From: Nocardioides sp.
GTDB taxonomy: Bacteria; Actinomycetota; Actinomycetes; Propionibacteriales; Nocardioidaceae
Assembly: GCF_030019515.1 (NCBI RefSeq)
Contig: NZ_JASEEQ010000003.1
Span: 248,001-312,000 of the forward strand
Length of the DNA: 64,000 nucleotides
Direction of reading: 5' to 3'
In this document: positions 50,582 through 63,524 of the stretch, one piece after another
Position numbering within the stretch: the stretch's first letter is position 1
How the letters are laid out: each line of letters begins with the position of its first letter
The notes under the pieces: generated by a model
Databases searched by the model: none
Told to the model about the DNA's origin: nothing
What the model saw: only the letters and a program-made list of their open reading frames with translations
Program-made: the position numbers and the translations under genes

Positions 50582-52509
50582 GCGAGATTCACCGCCAGGA
50601 GAGCGAGGACGACGATGAGGACGCCGCCGAGGAGGGACAGGGCGTAGGTGCGGACGAAGCCGTTCTGGGCACGTCGGGCGAACCCGGCGAGGGTCCCGAG
50701 CGAGACCGGGCCGCCGGTGAAGGTTCCGTCGACGACGTGCTTGTCGATCGTCAGCAGGCCGCCCACCAGGTGCCGGCCGGGATTCACCACCAGGCCGTCG
50801 TTGATCTGGTTGCCGTAGAGCTCCTCACGGGCCGCCCGGGTCACGAACGACACGTCCTGCGGAGCGGTGCGCGGCACCTCGCGCCTGCCGAAGAGCAGCC
50901 AGGCGACCGCGACGCCGCTGGCGACGACGAGGACGACGATCACGGTGACCGCGAGCGCGGGCAGCGGCGGGTCCTCGTGGGCACCGGTCCCGACGACCGG
51001 CGCCAGGAAGTCCTGGATCCAGTCGCCCGCGAGCATCACGCCACCGAGGACGGAGAGTGCCGCGAGGACGACCAGCGGGACCGTCATCACCGAGGGCGAC
51101 TCGTGCGGGTGCACGTCCTTCTCCCAGCGCCGGTCGTCGCCGAAGAACGTCATCAGCATCATCCGGGTCATGTAGAAGCCGGTGATGCCGGCGCCGATGA
51201 TCGCGCAGATGCCGACCAGCCAGTTGTCGGCCAGTGCCGTCTCGATGATCTTGTCCTTCGACCAGAAGCCCGAGAAGCCCGGGAACCCGATGATCGCGAG
51301 GTAGCCCATCGCGAAGGTCAGGAAGGTCACCGGCATCATCTTGCGCAGCGCGCCGTAGTGGCGCATGTCGACGTCGTCGTTCATGCCGTGCATCACCGAG
51401 CCGGCACCGAGGAACATGTTCGCCTTGAAGAAGCCGTGCGTCAGCAGGTGGAAGATCGCGAACGCGTAGCCCGCGGCGCCCAGGCCGGCGCCCAGCATCA
51501 TGTAGCCGATCTGGCTCATGGTCGACCCGGCCAGGCCCTTCTTGATGTCGTCCTTGGCGCATCCGATCGCCGCACCCCAGAGGATCGAGATCAGCGCGAC
51601 CACCACGACGGCGGTCTGTGCGTGCGGCGCGGCCTCGAAGATGAAGTTCGACCGGACGATGAGGTACACCCCCGCGGTCACCATCGTCGCAGCGTGGATC
51701 AGCGCCGACACCGGTGTCGGACCCTCCATCGCGTCGAGCAGCCAGGCCTGCAGCGGGAACTGGGCGGACTTCGCGCAGGCGCCGAGCAGGAGCAGGAGCC
51801 CGAGGATCGTGAGCTGGGTCTCCGAGGCGTTCGCGGCCTTCTCGCTGATCACCGTGAAGCTCGTGGACCCGAAGAGCGCGAAGAACATCATGATCGAGGT
51901 CGAGATGCCCATGTCGCCGACCCGGTTGATGACGAAGGCCTTCTTGCCGGCCGCCGCGGCCGACGGCTTGTGCTGCCAGAAGCCGATCAGGAGGTACGAC
52001 GCGAGGCCGACGCCCTCCCAGCCGAGGAACAGCCCGAGGTAGTTCTCCGAGAGCACCAGCATCAGCATCGCGGCCACGAACAGGTTGAGGTAGCCGAAGA
52101 ACCGGCGGCGGCGCAGGTCGTGGGCCATATAGCCGATCGAGTAGACGTGGATCAGCGAGCCGACGCCGGTGATCAGCAGCAGGAACAGGGCCGACAGCGG
52201 GTCGTAGAGCAGATCCATCCCCACGTCGAGGTGGCCGGTCTGGAACCAGGTGAACACGTGCTGGCTGACCTGCCGGTCGCCCTCGTCACGACCGAGCAGG
52301 TCGAAGAACAGGACCAGCGACACGAGGAAGGACCCGATCGGCAGCAGCGTCCCGAGCAGGTGCCCCCACTTGTCGGTGTACCTGCCGCCGACCAGCAGGA
52401 TCGTGGCCCCGGCGAGCGGCAGCGCGACGACCAGCCACAGCAGGGAGTACACGCCGTCGGCGCTCGCGGCGTTCACCACCGGGATGGCGCCCTCGTTCAA
52501 TGCGTACAT
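50578..52509 (-). CDS. nuoL: NADH-quinone oxidoreductase subunit L
   Basis: A 643-residue distal proton-pumping subunit with the C-terminal lateral helix. Marks: [61 protein letters not shown] and [19 protein letters not shown]. It lies 13 bases after the nuoK stop. Confidence 0.95.
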   Translation of the reverse strand: MYALNEGAIPVVNAASADGVYSLLWLVVALPLAGATILLVGGRYTDKWGHLLGTLLPIGSFLVSLVLFFDLLGRDEGDRQVSQHVFTWFQTGHLDVGMDLLYDPLSALFLLLITGVGSLIHVYSIGYMAHDLRRRRFFGYLNLFVAAMLMLVLSENYLGLFLGWEGVGLASYLLIGFWQHKPSAAAAGKKAFVINRVGDMGISTSIMMFFALFGSTSFTVISEKAANASETQLTILGLLLLLGACAKSAQFPLQAWLLDAMEGPTPVSALIHAATMVTAGVYLIVRSNFIFEAAPHAQTAVVVVALISILWGAAIGCAKDDIKKGLAGSTMSQIGYMMLGAGLGAAGYAFAIFHLLTHGFFKANMFLGAGSVMHGMNDDVDMRHYGALRKMMPVTFLTFAMGYLAIIGFPGFSGFWSKDKIIETALADNWLVGICAIIGAGITGFYMTRMMLMTFFGDDRRWEKDVHPHESPSVMTVPLVVLAALSVLGGVMLAGDWIQDFLAPVVGTGAHEDPPLPALAVTVIVVLVVASGVAVAWLLFGRREVPRTAPQDVSFVTRAAREELYGNQINDGLVVNPGRHLVGGLLTIDKHVVDGTFTGGPVSLGTLAGFARRAQNGFVRTYALSLLGGVLIVVLALLAVNLA

Positions 52510-52522
52510 GTGAGCGTGGCTC

Positions 52523-52822
52523 CTAGTACTTCAGCAGGCTGGCGTCGTCGACCGAGGCCGAGCGACGGGTCCGGAAGATGGTCATGATGATCGCGAGCCC
52601 GACGACCACCTCGGCGGCGGCGACGACCATCACGAAGAACGCGGCGATCTGCCCGTCGAGGTTGCCGTGCTGGCGGGCGAAGGCGACCAGCGCGAGGTTC
52701 GAGGCGTTGAGCATCAGCTCGACGCACATGAAGACGACGATCGCGTTGCGCCGGATCAGCACGCCGACGCAGCCGATCGTGAACAGGATCCCCGAGAGGA
52801 CCACGTAGGCCGTCACATCCAT
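52523..52822 (-). CDS. nuoK: NADH-quinone oxidoreductase subunit K
   Basis: A 99-residue three-span subunit ([37 protein letters not shown] with the conserved membrane glutamate, [17 protein letters not shown] with the second glutamate). ATG 52822 sets the usual length. The 70-base gap to nuoJ is the largest inside the operon and carries short 9-base repeats. Confidence 0.94.
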   Translation of the reverse strand: MDVTAYVVLSGILFTIGCVGVLIRRNAIVVFMCVELMLNASNLALVAFARQHGNLDGQIAAFFVMVVAAAEVVVGLAIIMTIFRTRRSASVDDASLLKY

Positions 52823-52843
52823 TCGGGGTCCCCGACGAAGGGT

Positions 52844-52870
52844 GAGCGCAGGGAGCGCAGCGACCGGAGC
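52844..52870. repeat. Three 9-base direct repeats in the nuoJ-nuoK gap
   Basis: GAGCGCAGG, GAGCGCAGC and GACCGGAGC run head to tail upstream of nuoK. They are short, degenerate and without known role. Confidence 0.5.
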
Positions 52871-52892
52871 GAACGGTTCGATGGGGTGTGGT

Positions 52893-53720
52893 TCATTCGG
52901 AGTCCTCTCCGGTGGCGGGGGTGACCTCGGTCGTGGTCGCGGGCGCGACGGCGTCACGTCCCGCGTGGGTGGCCCCGCTCAGCGTGCCCTCGATCTCGTG
53001 GATGTCCTCGGCCCTGGCCGGCGCCGAGCGGACCGTGCCGCGGGCCGCGAGCACCCGGGAGACCGACGACTCGGCCGCGGTCCCGTCCGGCAGCAGCGCC
53101 GGGGTGTCCACGGCGTTGTGCCGGGCGTAGACGCCGGGGGGCGGCAGCGGACCGGGGTGGGTGCCCAGCTCGGCGTAGTCCTTCATCCGCTGGGCGGCGA
53201 GCGACCGCTGCGTCGGCTTCGGCGTGAGCCGCTCGCGGTGGGCGAGCACCATCGCGCCGACGGCCGCGGTGATCAGCAGTGCGCTGGTGACCTCGAAGGC
53301 GAAGACGTAGCGGGAGAACAGGATGTTCGCCAGCGCCTGGATGTTGCCCGCGGCGTTCGCGTCCTCGAGGCCGACGGCGGTGCCGAGCGAGATCTGGCTG
53401 AGGCCGAGCACCATCACCAGGCCGAGGCCGAGGCCGAAGACCGCCGCGAGCACCCGCTGACCGCGGATCGTCTCGACGATCGAGTCGGACGCGTCGACGC
53501 CGACGAGCATCAGCACGAACAGGAACAGCATCAGGATCGCGCCGGTGTAGACGATGATCTGCACCGCGAAGAGGAACGGCGCCTCGAGCGCGGCGTAGAG
53601 CACCGCGAGCGACATCATCACGACCGCGAGCAGCAGGGCCGCATGCACCGCCTTGCGCACGAAGAGGAGACCGAGCGCCGCGATCACCATGACGGGGGCG
53701 AGGATCCAGAACGCGATCAT
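52893..53720 (-). CDS. nuoJ: NADH-quinone oxidoreductase subunit J
   Basis: A 275-residue subunit with five spans ([59 protein letters not shown] and others) and a hydrophilic C-terminal extension of about 100 residues rich in Ala, Thr and Glu, longer than in E. coli (184 residues). The start overlaps nuoI by four bases (ATGA). Confidence 0.93.
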   Translation of the reverse strand: MIAFWILAPVMVIAALGLLFVRKAVHAALLLAVVMMSLAVLYAALEAPFLFAVQIIVYTGAILMLFLFVLMLVGVDASDSIVETIRGQRVLAAVFGLGLGLVMVLGLSQISLGTAVGLEDANAAGNIQALANILFSRYVFAFEVTSALLITAAVGAMVLAHRERLTPKPTQRSLAAQRMKDYAELGTHPGPLPPPGVYARHNAVDTPALLPDGTAAESSVSRVLAARGTVRSAPARAEDIHEIEGTLSGATHAGRDAVAPATTTEVTPATGEDSE

Positions 53721-54307
53721 GCGCCCGCCTCCGTGCTCGTTGCGGGAGCGGTCGGTGCCGGCGCGGCGAACTCACCGCGGTAGTAGGCCTCCTCGTCGTC
53801 GGCGAGACGCATCGGGTGCGGCGGCTGCTCCATGCCGGGCAGCAGCGGCGCGAGCAGGTCCGACTTCTCGTAGATGAGGTCGGCCCGGTTGTCGTCGGCC
53901 AGCTCGTACTCGTTGGTCATCGTCAGCGCCCGCGTCGGGCAGGCCTCGATGCACAGGCCGCAGAGGATGCAGCGCAGGTAGTTGATCTGGTAGACGCGGC
54001 CGTAGCGCTCGCCGGGGCTGAAGCGTCCGCTGCCGTCGGGGTCGTCGTCGTTGGACGCGCCCTCGACGTAGATGGCGTCGGCCGGGCAGGCCCACGCGCA
54101 CAGCTCGCAGCCCACGCACTTCTCGAGGCCGTCGGGCCAGCGGTTGAGCTGGTGGCGACCGTGGAAGCGCGGGGCGGTCGGGAACTTCTCGAACGGGTAC
54201 TGCTCGGTGACGACCTTCTTGAACATGGTCCGGAAGGTCACGCCGAACCCGGCGATGGGGTCCCAGAACTGCTCGCGCATGCTCTTGGACTCGGGGCTGT
54301 CAGCCAT
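53717..54307 (-). CDS. nuoI: NADH-quinone oxidoreductase subunit I
   Basis: A 196-residue ferredoxin-type subunit carrying two [4Fe-4S] clusters (N6a, N6b): [16 protein letters not shown] and [16 protein letters not shown]. It relays electrons from NuoG toward NuoB. The C-terminal 30 residues are Ala/Pro/Thr-rich. Its ATG shares a base with the nuoH stop. Confidence 0.96.
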   Translation of the reverse strand: MADSPESKSMREQFWDPIAGFGVTFRTMFKKVVTEQYPFEKFPTAPRFHGRHQLNRWPDGLEKCVGCELCAWACPADAIYVEGASNDDDPDGSGRFSPGERYGRVYQINYLRCILCGLCIEACPTRALTMTNEYELADDNRADLIYEKSDLLAPLLPGMEQPPHPMRLADDEEAYYRGEFAAPAPTAPATSTEAGA

Positions 54308-55656
54308 CAGACCTCCTCCCCCGCGCTGCGGGTGGCAGCGCTGGGCTGTGGCATCGACGACGCGATGGGTGAGCTTCTATCGAACGTGAGCGGGACCGCG
54401 GCGCCGCGGACCGGACCGCCGGACGGCATCGGCGGCACGGGGAACCCGCCCGCCGGCGCTGCCGCCGGCACCGTGGTCGTCTCCTCCTCGGCGACCCCGC
54501 CGAGGAAGAACAGGACCAGGAAGACCACGGCCAGCGCGCCGATCCCGAGCAGGAGGTAGTTGCGGTCGATGCCGCCGTTCAGCGAGATCGACCGGATCGT
54601 CGCGACCGCGACGATCCACACCAGCGCGATGGGGATCAGCCGCTTCCAGCCGAACGCCATGAACTGGTCGTAGCGCATCCGGGGCAGGGTGCCGCGCAGC
54701 CAGATGAAGATGAAGATGAAGAACAGCACCTTGCCGAAGAACCACAGCAGCGGCCAGTAGCCCTCGTTGGCGCCGGCCCAGGCGTGGTCGAGCCAGAACG
54801 GCGCGTGCCAGCCGCCGAGGAACAGGGTCGTCGCGACCGCGGAGACCGTCGCCATGTTGATGTACTCGGCGAGGAAGAACAGCGCGAAGGTCATCGAGGA
54901 GTACTCGGTGTGGAACCCGCCGACCAGCTCGCCCTCGGCCTCGGGGAGGTCGAACGGCGCGCGGTTGGTCTCGCCGACCATGGAGATCAGGTAGATCACG
55001 AACGACGGCACCAGGATCAGCCCGAACCACAGGTTGTCCTGGGCGGCCACGATCTCCGAGGTCGACATCGAGCCGGCGTACAGGAACACCGCGACGAACG
55101 CGAGGCCCATCGCGACCTCGTAGGAGATCATCTGGGCGCTGGAGCGCAGGCCGCCGAGCAGGGAGTACGTCGAGCCGCTGGACCAGCCGCCGAGGACGAT
55201 GCCGTAGATGCCGACCGACGCGATCGCCATCACGAACAGCACGGCGACCGGCATGTCGGTGAGCTGGAGCGGGGTGCGGGTGTCGGTGAAGGGGATCGTC
55301 ACCTCGGGCCCGAACGGGATCACCGAGAACGTGATGAACGACGGGATCACCGCGAGCACCGGAGCGACGAGGTAGACGGTCTTGTCGGCCGCCTTGGGGA
55401 TGATGCCCTCCTTGAAGATCAGCTTGAGGGCGTCGGCCAGCGACTGCAGGAGCCCGAAGGGGCCGTTGACGTTGGGGCCCGGTCGGTGCTGCATCCGGCC
55501 GACGACGCGCCGCTCGAACCAGATGTTGAACAGCGTCAGCAGCAGGAGCACGACCAGGATCAGCACGGCCTTGAGCCCGACCACCCACCAGGCGTCGTGC
55601 CCGAACTGGGAGAGGGCGTCGGTCTCCATCGGGAGCAGGGCGGTCAGGGCGTTCAT
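54307..55656 (-). CDS. nuoH: NADH-quinone oxidoreductase subunit H
   Basis: A 449-residue membrane subunit forming the quinone entry site with NuoB and NuoD. Marks: [58 protein letters not shown]-terminal extension of about 60 residues (Pro/Gly/Ala-rich) exceeds the usual length. ATG 55656 fits the family start and overlaps nuoG. Confidence 0.95.
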   Translation of the reverse strand: MNALTALLPMETDALSQFGHDAWWVVGLKAVLILVVLLLLTLFNIWFERRVVGRMQHRPGPNVNGPFGLLQSLADALKLIFKEGIIPKAADKTVYLVAPVLAVIPSFITFSVIPFGPEVTIPFTDTRTPLQLTDMPVAVLFVMAIASVGIYGIVLGGWSSGSTYSLLGGLRSSAQMISYEVAMGLAFVAVFLYAGSMSTSEIVAAQDNLWFGLILVPSFVIYLISMVGETNRAPFDLPEAEGELVGGFHTEYSSMTFALFFLAEYINMATVSAVATTLFLGGWHAPFWLDHAWAGANEGYWPLLWFFGKVLFFIFIFIWLRGTLPRMRYDQFMAFGWKRLIPIALVWIVAVATIRSISLNGGIDRNYLLLGIGALAVVFLVLFFLGGVAEEETTTVPAAAPAGGFPVPPMPSGGPVRGAAVPLTFDRSSPIASSMPQPSAATRSAGEEV

Positions 55657-58094
55657 GCGTCGGTTCCCTTCGCGACGGTCACGCGACTGCCGGGCGAGGC
55701 CAGGTCGGCCAGCACCCCGTTGCCGAAGGAGTTCGCGGGCACCCACACGACCCCGTCGTCGAGGTCGGCCGGCTCGGCCGGCACCGTCACCGAGCCGCGG
55801 TCGCCGGTGAGGGTGACGGTCGGCCCGACCGCGTCGTACGTCGCGCGGCCGAGCCTGGCGACGGGCTTGCGGCCGGTGGCGCGGTAGGCCTTGTCACCGT
55901 CCTGCATGACGCCGTTGTCGATCAGCAGCTTCCAGGTCGCGAGCGCGAGGCCCGCGCCCGCACCGGCGGTCGGGTCCGACGCGGGGACCGCGTCCAGGGT
56001 GGCGCGCTGGCCGTCCCAGGGACCCATCTCCTCCATCTGGGCCCGCGCCTCCTCGACGGTCCGGAAGCCGAGCTCGTGGCCGGCTCCCATCGCCCCGAGC
56101 TCCTCGGCGATGCCGGCCAGGATCCGCAGGTCGGGCAGCGACGTCGGCCGGCTGAACACCGCGGGGAACGGGCGCGGCCGGCCCTCCCAGGTGACGAACG
56201 TGCCGGCCCGGTCGGCGACCGGGGCGGCCGGGAAGACCACGTCCGCGGCGCGGGTGACCTCGGTCTCGCGCACCTCGAGCGCCACCACGAACGACGCGGC
56301 CTCGACGGCCGCGCGGGTGGCGGCCGGGTCGGAGGTGTCGTCGGGGTCGACGCCGCCGATGACGAGGCCGCCGATCTCGCCGGCGCGCAGCGCGGCGACG
56401 ATCGCGTCGGCGTCGCGGCCGGGCGTCTCGGGCAGTGAGTCCACGCCCCACGTGGTGGCGGCGTCGACCCGGGCCGCGGGGTCGGCGACCGGGCGGCCGC
56501 CGGGCAGCAGGCCGGGCAGGCAGCCCGACTCGACGGCGCCACGGTCACCGGCCCGGCGCGGCACCCACGCCAGCCGGGCACCGGTGCGGGCCGCCAGGCC
56601 GGCAGCGGCGCTCAGCGCGCCGGGCACGGTCGCCAGTCGCTCGCCGACGAGGATCACGGTGGTCGAGTCGATGCCGAACTCGGCGTGCGAGGACAGCGAC
56701 TCGAGCGCGGCGGCCTCTCCCCCGGGCGCGGTGCGCAGCAGCTGACCGCGCATCTTGGTCAGGCTGCGCGTGGCGTACGGAGCGATCGCGACGACGCGGG
56801 TGCCGCCGCCCGGACGGCCCGGCTTGGACGCCTTGCGCAGGCGCAGGAAGATCATGCCGGCCTCGTCCTCGGGCTCGAGCCCGGCGAGGACCACGGTCTT
56901 GGCGGCCTCCAGGTCGCCGTAGGTGACGCCACCGTTCCCGGGGCCGCGCAGCACGACCTCGGCGGCGAGGAACGACGCCTCCTCGGCGGAGAGCGGCCGG
57001 GCCCGGAAGTCGATGTCGTTGGTGCCGAGGGAGACGCGCGCGAACTTGCTGTAGGCGTAGGCGTCCTCGGCCGTCACGCGGCCGCCGGTGAGCACGGCTG
57101 CGGAGCCCGCGGCCCGCAGGCCGCGGGCGGCGACGGCGAACGCCTCGGTCCAGGAGGCGGGCCGCAGGCTGCCGTCCCCGCCGTCCTCGACGCGGTCGCG
57201 GACCTGCGGGTAGGTCAGCCGGTCCGGCTCGGTGGCGTAGTGGAACCCGAACCGGTCCTTGTCGGTGATCCACTCCTCGTTGACCTCGGGGTCGTTGCCG
57301 GCGAGCCGGCGCATCACGCGACCGCGCCGGTGGTCGACCCGGATCGCCGAGCCGCAGGCGTCGTGCTCGGCGACGCTGGGCGTGGAGACCAGGTCGAAGG
57401 GCCGCGAGCGGAAGCGGTAGTCGGCGCTGGTGAGGGCGCCGACCGGGCAGATCTGGATGGTGTTGCCCGAGAAGTAGGACTCGAACGGCTCGCGCTCGTA
57501 GATGCCGACCTGTTGCAGTGCCCCGCGCTCGATCAGCTCGATGAACGGGTCGCCGGCGATCTCCTGGGAGAACCGGGTGCATCGCGCGCAGAGGATGCAG
57601 CGCTCACGGTCGAGGAGCACCTGCGCCGAGATGTTGATCGGCTTGGGGTAGGTCCGCTTCACGCCGGTGAACCGGGTCTCGCCGCGGCCGTTGGACATCG
57701 CCTGGTTCTGCAGCGGGCACTCGCCGCCCTTGTCGCAGACCGGGCAGTCGAGCGGGTGGTTGACCAGCAGGAACTCCATGATCCCCTGCTGTGCCTTGTC
57801 CGCGACCGGGCTCGTGGCCTGGGTGTTGACGACCATGCCCTCGGCGACGGGGATCGTGCAGGAGGCCTGTGGCTTCGGGAAGCCGCGGCCGTTGCCGGCG
57901 TCGGGGATGTCGACCAGGCACTGGCGGCAGGCGCCGACCGGTGCGAGCAGCGGGTGGTCGCAGAACCGCGGGATCTGGACGCCGATCTGCTCGGCGGCCC
58001 GGATCACCAGGGTGCCCTTGGGGACGTCGACCTGGATCCCGTCGATGGTGACGGAGACGGTGTCGACCCCGGCCTTCTCGGGTGTGGTGCTCAT
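55653..58094 (-). CDS. nuoG: NADH-quinone oxidoreductase subunit G
   Basis: An 813-residue peripheral subunit. N-terminal [2Fe-2S] cysteines lie in [17 protein letters not shown] and ASCTIP; the His-Cys3 cluster is [17 protein letters not shown]; a further [4Fe-4S] is [10 protein letters not shown] with ICPVGALTS. The C-terminal molybdopterin-like domain is degenerate, as usual. ATG 58094 overlaps the nuoF stop by four bases. Confidence 0.95.
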   Translation of the reverse strand: MSTTPEKAGVDTVSVTIDGIQVDVPKGTLVIRAAEQIGVQIPRFCDHPLLAPVGACRQCLVDIPDAGNGRGFPKPQASCTIPVAEGMVVNTQATSPVADKAQQGIMEFLLVNHPLDCPVCDKGGECPLQNQAMSNGRGETRFTGVKRTYPKPINISAQVLLDRERCILCARCTRFSQEIAGDPFIELIERGALQQVGIYEREPFESYFSGNTIQICPVGALTSADYRFRSRPFDLVSTPSVAEHDACGSAIRVDHRRGRVMRRLAGNDPEVNEEWITDKDRFGFHYATEPDRLTYPQVRDRVEDGGDGSLRPASWTEAFAVAARGLRAAGSAAVLTGGRVTAEDAYAYSKFARVSLGTNDIDFRARPLSAEEASFLAAEVVLRGPGNGGVTYGDLEAAKTVVLAGLEPEDEAGMIFLRLRKASKPGRPGGGTRVVAIAPYATRSLTKMRGQLLRTAPGGEAAALESLSSHAEFGIDSTTVILVGERLATVPGALSAAAGLAARTGARLAWVPRRAGDRGAVESGCLPGLLPGGRPVADPAARVDAATTWGVDSLPETPGRDADAIVAALRAGEIGGLVIGGVDPDDTSDPAATRAAVEAASFVVALEVRETEVTRAADVVFPAAPVADRAGTFVTWEGRPRPFPAVFSRPTSLPDLRILAGIAEELGAMGAGHELGFRTVEEARAQMEEMGPWDGQRATLDAVPASDPTAGAGAGLALATWKLLIDNGVMQDGDKAYRATGRKPVARLGRATYDAVGPTVTLTGDRGSVTVPAEPADLDDGVVWVPANSFGNGVLADLASPGSRVTVAKGTDA

Positions 58095-59413
58095 GCTGTG
58101 GCTCCGGCAGGTGCGAAGAGGGTGGCCGCCGCCGGGTCGAACGGGCAGCCGCCGTGGGTGAGGTGTGCGACGTACTCGTCGCGGAAGAACTGGATCGAGC
58201 TGACGATCGGGCTGGTGGCGCCGTCGGCGAGGGCGCAGAAGGACCGGCCCAGGATGTTGTCGCACTGGTCCAGCAGCAGGTCGAGGTCCGCCTCGGTCCC
58301 GTCGCCCTTCTCGAGCGCGGTGAGCACCTGGACCAGCCACCAGGTGCCCTCGCGGCACGGGGTGCACTTGCCGCAGGACTCGTGCTTGTAGAACTCCGAC
58401 CAGCGCAGCACCGCCCGGACCACGCAGACCGAGTCGTCGAAGATCTGCAGCGCGCGGGTGCCGAGCATCGAGCCGGCCGAGCCGACGCCCTCGAAGTCGA
58501 GGGGTACGTCGAGGTGCTCGCCCGTCAGGAGCGGCGTGCTCGAGCCGCCGGGGGTCCAGAACTTGAGCTCGTGGCCCTCGCGGACGCCGCCGGCCAGGTC
58601 GATGAGGGTGCGCAGCGTGATGCCCAGCGGGGCTTCGTACTGGCCGGGACGCTGGACGTGCCCGGAGAGGGAGAAGATGCCGACGCCCTTGGACTTCTCG
58701 GTCCCCATCGAGGCGAACCAGGCGTGCCCCCGGCCGATGATGCTCGGCACCGAGGCGATCGACTCCACGTTGTTGATGACGGTCGGGCTCGCGTAGAGGC
58801 CGGCGACCGCGGGGAACGGCGGGCGCAGCCGGGGCTGGCCGCGACGGCCCTCGAGCCCCTCGAGCAGCGCGGTCTCCTCGCCGCAGATGTAGGCGCCGGC
58901 TCCGGCGTGCACCACGACGTCGAGGTCGTAGCCCGAGCCGTGGATGTTCGAGCCGAGGTGGCCGGCGGCGTACGCCTCCTGGACCGCGCGCTGCACGCGG
59001 CGGATGACGTGCAGCACCTCACCGCGGATGTAGATGAACGCCTTGTTCGCCCGGATCGCGTACGAGCTGATGATCACGCCCTCGAGGAGGGTGTGCGGGC
59101 TGGCCATCATCAGCGGGATGTCCTTGCAGGTGCCCGGCTCGGACTCGTCGGCGTTGACCACGAGGTACTTCGGCCGGGGGTTGTCCTGCGGGATGAAGCC
59201 CCACTTCATGCCGGTCGGGAAGCCGGCGCCGCCGCGCCCGCGGAGCCCGGACTCCTTGACCGCGTCGATGACCGCGTCGGGCGCCATCGCGAACGCCGTG
59301 TCGACGGCGCGGTAGCCGCCGCGCGACTCGTAGGCGGCCAGGGTCCAGGAGCGCTCCTGGTCCCAGTTGTCGGTGAGGACGGGCGTCAGCACGTCGGTCG
59401 CTGCACCACTCAC
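58091..59413 (-). CDS. nuoF: NADH-quinone oxidoreductase subunit F
   Basis: A 440-residue NADH-oxidising subunit with FMN and cluster N3. NADH site: [19 protein letters not shown] region: [19 protein letters not shown]; cluster: [13 protein letters not shown] plus the later [12 protein letters not shown] 59413 overlaps the nuoE stop (GTGA). Confidence 0.96.
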   Translation of the reverse strand: MSGAATDVLTPVLTDNWDQERSWTLAAYESRGGYRAVDTAFAMAPDAVIDAVKESGLRGRGGAGFPTGMKWGFIPQDNPRPKYLVVNADESEPGTCKDIPLMMASPHTLLEGVIISSYAIRANKAFIYIRGEVLHVIRRVQRAVQEAYAAGHLGSNIHGSGYDLDVVVHAGAGAYICGEETALLEGLEGRRGQPRLRPPFPAVAGLYASPTVINNVESIASVPSIIGRGHAWFASMGTEKSKGVGIFSLSGHVQRPGQYEAPLGITLRTLIDLAGGVREGHELKFWTPGGSSTPLLTGEHLDVPLDFEGVGSAGSMLGTRALQIFDDSVCVVRAVLRWSEFYKHESCGKCTPCREGTWWLVQVLTALEKGDGTEADLDLLLDQCDNILGRSFCALADGATSPIVSSIQFFRDEYVAHLTHGGCPFDPAAATLFAPAGATA

Positions 59414-60200
59414 TGGGCGTCTCCCTTCTCGGCGGCCGTCTCGGACGTGCCGCTCTCCTTCTCCACGGTGGCTCCCTCGGAGGACGGCGGGCTCGCGTCG
59501 GCCGCGGCCTGCTCGACCTGCTCCGGCTCCTCGGGAACGTCGTCGTGGACGGCGGAGCCCTGCTCGGAGGAGGGCGCCGTCCAGCCGCGCTCGCGGGCCA
59601 GGCCGAGCCCGACCAGCGAGGCGGGCCCGGCCGCGGGCCCCTCGTCGGCGAGGTCGTCGGGGAAGCCGGCGAGCACCCGCTCGGCCTCGCGCCAGGTGAC
59701 GATCCGCGGTCCGCGGGTGGAGTGGACCTCGTTGCCGGCGCGCAGGTCGTCGATGATCCGGGCGGCGGCGTCCGGGGTCATGTTGTCCATGAACTCCCAG
59801 TTGACCATCATCACCGGGGCGTAGTCGCAGGCGGCGTTGCACTCTATGTGCTCGAGCGTGATCTTGCCGTCCTCGGTCGTCTCGTCGTTGCCGACGCCCA
59901 GGTCGCTCTTGAGCCGGTCGAAGATCGCGTCGCCGCCCATCACCGCGCACAGCGTGTTGGTGCACACGCCGACGTGGTAGTCGCCGACCGGGCGGCGCTT
60001 GTACATGGTGTAGAACGTCGCGACCCCGCTGACCTCGGCCGCGGTGACCCCGAGCAGGCCGGCACAGGCCTCGATGCCCTCCGGGGTGATCCGTCCCTCC
60101 GCGGACTGCACGAGGTGGAGCATCGGCAGCAGGCCGGAGCGCGGCTCCGGATAGCGAGCGGCGATCTCCTCGAGCTCGCCGTACGTCTGCTGGCTGAGCG

Positions 60201-60204
<4 letters not shown>
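59410..60204 (-). CDS. nuoE: NADH-quinone oxidoreductase subunit E
   Basis: A 264-residue subunit, about 100 residues longer than E. coli NuoE. The thioredoxin-like core has the [2Fe-2S] ligands CTNTLC and [14 protein letters not shown]. After about residue 195 the chain is low-complexity and acidic ([20 protein letters not shown]), probably disordered. ATG 60204 overlaps nuoD by four bases. Confidence 0.94.
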
Positions 60205-61540
<1,336 letters not shown>

Positions 61541-61541
<1 letters not shown>

Positions 61542-62293
61542 TAGTTGTAGCTCCTCCGCTGGTCGGGCGGGGGAACGGTGCCGCCCTTGTACTCCACGGG
61601 AATGCCCCCGAGCGGGTAGTCCTTGCGCTGCGGGTGGCCCGGCCAGTCGTCGGGCATCAGGATGCGCGTGAGCGCGGGATGGCCGTCGAAGACGATGCCG
61701 AACATGTCGTAGGTCTCGCGCTCGTGCCAGTCGCTGGTCGGGTAGACCGACACGATCGACGGGATGTGCGGGTCGGCGTCGGGAACCGCGACCTCGAGCC
61801 GGATCCGGCGGTTGTGGGTCATCGAGAGCAGGTGGTAGACCGCGTGCAGCTCGCGCCCGGTCTCGTCCGGGTAGTGCACGCCGCTGACGCCGGAGCAGAA
61901 CTCGAAGCGCAGCCGATCGTCGTCCCGCAGGATCTGCGCCACCGGGACCAGGTCCTCGCGGCGCAGGTGGAAGGTGATCTCACCGCGGTGGATGACCACC
62001 CGCGGAGCCGCGATCTCGAGGCCGGCGTCGCGGGTCGCCGCCGCCAGGCCGTCCGCGACCTCGTCGAACCAGCCGCCGTAGGGCCGCTGGGCGTCGCCGG
62101 GGAGCACGATCGCCTGGTCGAGGCCGCCGTACCCGCTGGTGTCGCCGCTGCCGCGCACGCCGAACATGCCGTGCCGCGCGCCGACCTGGTGCACCTCACC
62201 GGTGGGTGCCGGGACGTTCTCGGGGGACTGCTCGACCGCCGGCTGCTCGGGGCCCTTGGGTCCCGGCTTCACGTCGCTGGAGTCGTCGCTCAC
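61541..62293 (-). CDS. nuoC: NADH-quinone oxidoreductase subunit C
   Basis: A 250-residue 30-kDa-type subunit. The core begins near residue 80 and contains [38 protein letters not shown] and [19 protein letters not shown]. The first 70 residues are acidic and Pro-rich. GTG 62293 overlaps the nuoB stop (GTGA). Confidence 0.94.
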
Positions 62294-62844
62294 CGCAGCT
62301 GGCCCTTCAACTCGGAGGTGGGGAGGGCGCGCAGCGCCGCCGTCTCGAGCTCCTCGATCTCGGCTGCCCGGTGGGCGCCCATCTTGGTGTGCTGGACCTT
62401 GTCGTGCAGCTTGAGGATCGCGTCGATGAGCATCTGCGGCCGGGGCGGGCAGCCGGGGAGGTACATGTCGACCGGGACGATGTGGTCGACGCCCTGCACG
62501 ATCGCGTAGTTGTTGAACATGCCGCCGCTGCTGGCGCACACGCCCATGGCCAGGACCCACTTGGGCTCGGGCATCTGGTCGTAGATCTGACGGACCACCG
62601 GGGCCATCTTCTGGCTCACCCGGCCGGCGACGATCATCACGTCCGCCTGGCGCGGGCTGGCCCGGAAGACCTCCATGCCGAAGCGGCCAAGGTCGTGCTT
62701 GGGACCGCCGCTGGTCATCATCTCGATCGCGCAGCAGGCAAGACCGAAGGACGCGGGCCAGAACGACGCCTTCCGCATGTAGCCCGCAAGGCCCTCGACG
62801 GTCGAGAGCAGCAACCCGCTCGGGAGCTTCTCCTCAATTCCCAT
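62290..62844 (-). CDS. nuoB: NADH-quinone oxidoreductase subunit B
   Basis: A 184-residue subunit that holds terminal cluster N2. Cluster cysteines are in [25 protein letters not shown] and LPGCPPRPQ, including the adjacent Cys pair typical of N2. It starts 13 bases after nuoA. Confidence 0.96.
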   Translation of the reverse strand: MGIEEKLPSGLLLSTVEGLAGYMRKASFWPASFGLACCAIEMMTSGGPKHDLGRFGMEVFRASPRQADVMIVAGRVSQKMAPVVRQIYDQMPEPKWVLAMGVCASSGGMFNNYAIVQGVDHIVPVDMYLPGCPPRPQMLIDAILKLHDKVQHTKMGAHRAAEIEELETAALRALPTSELKGQLR

Positions 62845-62857
62845 CAGTTCGTTCCTC

Positions 62858-63217
62858 TCAGTCCCAGTCGAGGCCGCCGCGGCGCCAGACGTACGCGTAG
62901 GCGACGAAGACGGTGGCGATGAACAAGACCATCTCGACCAGCCCGAAGAACTTCAGCTCGTCGAACTGCACGGCCCACGGATAGAGGAAGACGATCTCGA
63001 TGTCGAAGACGATGAAGAGCATCGCGGTGATGTAGTACTTCACCGGGAACCGCCCGCCGCCGACCGGCTGCGGCGTCGGCTCGATGCCGCACTCGTAGGA
63101 GTCCAGCTTGACCCGGTTGTACCGGCTCGGACCGACAGCGAAGGCCATCACCGCGCCGCCCAGGGCGAAGAGGGTCGCGAGGACCACGAGGACGACCACG
63201 GGCGTGTAGAGCTCCAT
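62858..63217 (-). CDS. nuoA: NADH-quinone oxidoreductase subunit A
   Basis: A 119-residue three-span subunit, first gene of the operon. The conserved loop [13 protein letters not shown] and segment [21 protein letters not shown] are present. ATG 63217 has GAAAGG upstream and gives the family length; an upstream in-frame ATG at 63298 would overlap the regulatory palindrome and is unlikely. Confidence 0.95.
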   Translation of the reverse strand: MELYTPVVVLVVLATLFALGGAVMAFAVGPSRYNRVKLDSYECGIEPTPQPVGGGRFPVKYYITAMLFIVFDIEIVFLYPWAVQFDELKFFGLVEMVLFIATVFVAYAYVWRRGGLDWD

Positions 63218-63524
63218 GCCGCGCCTTTCTAGATCTGTGCCGCTGCGCCCGGTCGGGCCCTGGTCCGGCTCGACCCGTTTGTGACTTTGTGAACGCAATC
63301 ACGAGGGTGGCGCGGGAGACAGTTAATCATTCCACTTCGCCGTCCGCACGTGCGGGGCAGGTATCGAGTCGGAGCCCTCGGAAACCGACGCTGACCTGCG
63401 GATTTAGAGAACAATGACGTGCGCTAAATGATGCTCCCGCGGGGCGTCCGTGCGGCCCCTTGACGGGCGCCCGACGCGGTCCCCGGAGCCCGTCCGCACG
63501 ACCGGTGGCGCTGCCCGGCTGGCG
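63218..63524. other. nuo upstream regulatory region
   Basis: The 307 bases between the menG stop and nuoA carry no gene. They include a Rex/Crp-like palindrome (63287-63304) and an AT-richer stretch at about 63320-63335 and 63400-63430 where the promoter probably lies; no single -10/-35 pair stands out. Confidence 0.6.
63287..63304. promoter_or_regulatory. Rex operator-like (and Crp-like) palindrome upstream of nuoA
   Basis: The 18 bases TTGTGAACGCAATCACGA match the Rex operator consensus TTGTGAA-N4-TTCACAA at 12 of 14 fixed positions, and the Crp consensus TGTGA-N6-TCACA at 9 of 10. The site lies about 70 bases upstream of nuoA. Rex represses respiratory genes and is released by a high NADH/NAD+ ratio; Crp responds to cAMP. 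Which protein binds here is not decided by sequence. Confidence 0.6.
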
